Shown: one piece after another, positions 4,629 to 5,774 of the stretch | Numbering within the stretch: position 1 is the stretch's first letter | Layout: each line of letters starts with the position of its first letter | Translations under genes and position numbers: made by a program | The notes under the pieces: generated by a model | The model's database searches: none | The model's input: the letters and a program-made list of their open reading frames with translations, nothing else | Told to the model about the DNA's origin: nothing | Source of the DNA: an uncultured Alphaproteobacteria bacterium | GTDB lineage: Bacteria > Pseudomonadota > Alphaproteobacteria > Caulobacterales > Caulobacteraceae | DNA length: 5,774 bases | Assembly (NCBI GenBank): GCA_903928755.1 | Contig: CAIYSH010000129.1 | Location: forward strand, 1 to 5,774 | Direction of reading: 5' to 3'

Positions 4629-5774
4629 TTGTCCGATCCTGATTCAGACCCCGTTCTGGCGCTCCGGAACCTCGTAGTGGATTTCGAAACCCACGACGGG
4701 TTGGTCAACGCGGTCAAGGGCGTCTCGCTGTCCGTGCATGCGGGTGAAACCCTCGGGGTTGTGGGGGAAAGTGGATCGGGCAAGAGCCAGACCTTCATGG
4801 CTGTCATGGGACTGCTCGCCAGGAACGGCCAGGCAACGGGATCGGCAACATTCCTCGGAAAGGAGATCCTGGGTCTCAAGCCGCGGGACCTGAACCGGAT
4901 CCGCGGCTCCAGAATGACCATGATCTTCCAGGACCCACTGACGGCCCTGACCCCACACATGCGGATTGGCGAGCAGATTGCCGAGCCCCTCCGCCTTCAC
5001 CTCGGCCTGTCCGGGCACGCAGCCGAAGCCGAAGCCAGAGCCTGGCTGGACCGGGTCCGGATTCCCGATGCCGCCCGTCGCATGTCCCAGTTTCCCCACG
5101 AACTGTCCGGGGGCATGCGGCAGAGGGTCATGATTGCGGCGGCGATGTCCTGCTCACCCGCCCTGCTGATCGCCGATGAGCCGACAACGGCGCTGGATGT
5201 CACCGTGCAGGCAGAAATCCTCGACCTGATGATGGAGCTGCAGCGGGAAACACAGACAGCCATGGTCCTGATCACCCACGATATGGGCGTGGTTGCCCGC
5301 ATGGCAGATCGCGTTTGCGTCATGAAGGATGGGGCCTATGTTGAAGAAGGTGCTGCGGAAACCCTGTTTGCCTCCCCCCGCGGGGACTATACGCGGACCC
5401 TGCTCAGCGCCATCCCGCGGCTGGATCGCCAGGACAGGGGCGGGCGACCTGTGCCCGCCTCCGTGCCGGAGGACGCGCCGGTCGTCGTAGCAGGTCAGGA
5501 CATCCGGGTCTGGTTTCCCATGAAGGGTCGCGGCCTTGGCGCCCCGGCCGAAATGCTGCGCGCCGTGGACGGCGTCAGCTTCCAGGTGCGACAGGGCGAA
5601 ACCCTCGGGATCGTGGGGGAGAGCGGGTGTGGCAAGTCCACGCTTTCCAGGGCGATTCTCAATCTCCTGCCGGTTACCGGTGGCGCCGTCACCATTCTTG
5701 GCCGGGACATAACCCATGCAGACCGGGAGACGCTGCGACAGACGCGACGGGACCTGCAGATCGTCTTCCAGGAC
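4629..5774 (+). CDS. Peptide/nickel-family ABC transporter ATPase with two fused NBDs (DppD-DppF-like), 3' end beyond window
   Basis: The frame is open from the TTG at 4629 to the last base (382 codons). NBD1 is complete: Walker A GESGSGKS at residues 46-53, Q-loop IFQDP at 99-103, ABC signature LSGGMRQR at 159-166, Walker B LLIADEP at 179-185 with catalytic Glu184, D-loop ALD at 188-190 and switch His217 in LITHD. YTRTLLSAIP at 254-263 is the C-terminal tail typical of oligopeptide/dipeptide ATPases. After a linker of roughly 25 residues NBD2 begins at about 288, with LRAVDGVSF at 310-318, Walker A GESGCGKS at 330-337 and Q-loop IVFQD at 378-382, where the window ends. Separate ATPases (DppD and DppF, or OppD and OppF) are usual; fused forms include YejF and GsiA. 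It would power uptake of peptides or similar solutes at the inner membrane, but no permease or binding protein is in view, so the substrate is open. Confidence 0.93.
   Translation, partial: MSDPDSDPVLALRNLVVDFETHDGLVNAVKGVSLSVHAGETLGVVGESGSGKSQTFMAVMGLLARNGQATGSATFLGKEILGLKPRDLNRIRGSRMTMIFQDPLTALTPHMRIGEQIAEPLRLHLGLSGHAAEAEARAWLDRVRIPDAARRMSQFPHELSGGMRQRVMIAAAMSCSPALLIADEPTTALDVTVQAEILDLMMELQRETQTAMVLITHDMGVVARMADRVCVMKDGAYVEEGAAETLFASPRGDYTRTLLSAIPRLDRQDRGGRPVPASVPEDAPVVVAGQDIRVWFPMKGRGLGAPAEMLRAVDGVSFQVRQGETLGIVGESGCGKSTLSRAILNLLPVTGGAVTILGRDITHADRETLRQTRRDLQIVFQD

Noticed and set aside
3389..4677. Two long overlapping plus-strand open frames (269 and 299 codons) opposite the thioesterases and phosphatase
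   Set aside because: The translations are low-complexity, rich in Pro, Gly, Arg and His, without domain patterns. The minus-strand frames carry clear hotdog and HAD motifs.
4598..5717. Minus-strand open frames of 108-187 codons opposite the ABC ATPase
   Set aside because: They are mirrors of a plus-strand frame with full Walker A, signature, Walker B and H-loop motifs. No ribosome binding site or family match supports them.
4629..5774. Identification as YejF (microcin C transporter ATPase)
   Set aside because: The two-domain layout fits, but the first domain's post-Q-loop sequence looks more like DppD/OppD, and no yejABE genes are in view.

Overview
The window is high-GC chromosomal DNA, densely packed and with frequent non-ATG starts. 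A class I (archaeal-type) lysyl-tRNA synthetase sits next to a MerR regulator with an R-A-L-R-F-Y-E-D recognition helix, a combination I associate with alphaproteobacteria. Caulobacterales (Caulobacter, Phenylobacterium, Brevundimonas) is my best guess, from remembered family resemblance rather than a search. I see no rRNA, tRNA, CRISPR array, insertion sequence or phage gene, and no gene-free stretch longer than about 100 bases.

Left part (1-1993, minus strand): the N-terminal 70 residues of a MerR-type regulator (its C-terminus is beyond the window edge), preceded by a plausible sigma70-like promoter and a strong Shine-Dalgarno. Upstream of it and on the same strand is lysS, class I lysyl-tRNA synthetase.

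Middle (2094-3110, plus strand): a lipoprotein phosphonate/phosphate-type substrate-binding protein close to PhnD, divergent from lysS. No phnC or phnE partner is visible. It converges on, and overlaps by 18 bp, a minus-strand cluster.

Cluster 3093-4530 (minus strand), read from right to left: a GmhB-like HAD-IIIA phosphatase whose zinc loop has lost its second cysteine pair, then two different hotdog-fold PaaI-type thioesterases. The two thioesterases share a GTGA start/stop overlap, so the set is very likely co-transcribed.

Right part (4629-5774, plus strand): the first 382 codons of a double-NBD (DppD-DppF-like) peptide-family ABC transporter ATPase, divergent from the phosphatase and cut off at the Q-loop of its second domain. 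It starts at TTG behind a good Shine-Dalgarno.

The window looks like ordinary housekeeping and transport chromosome. I did not find evidence of a new defence, mobile or RNA system. The points most worth a second look are the altered zinc loop in the HAD phosphatase, the phosphatase plus tandem thioesterase module, the orphan PhnD, the long insertion before the HIGH motif of LysRS, and the tail-to-tail gene overlap.
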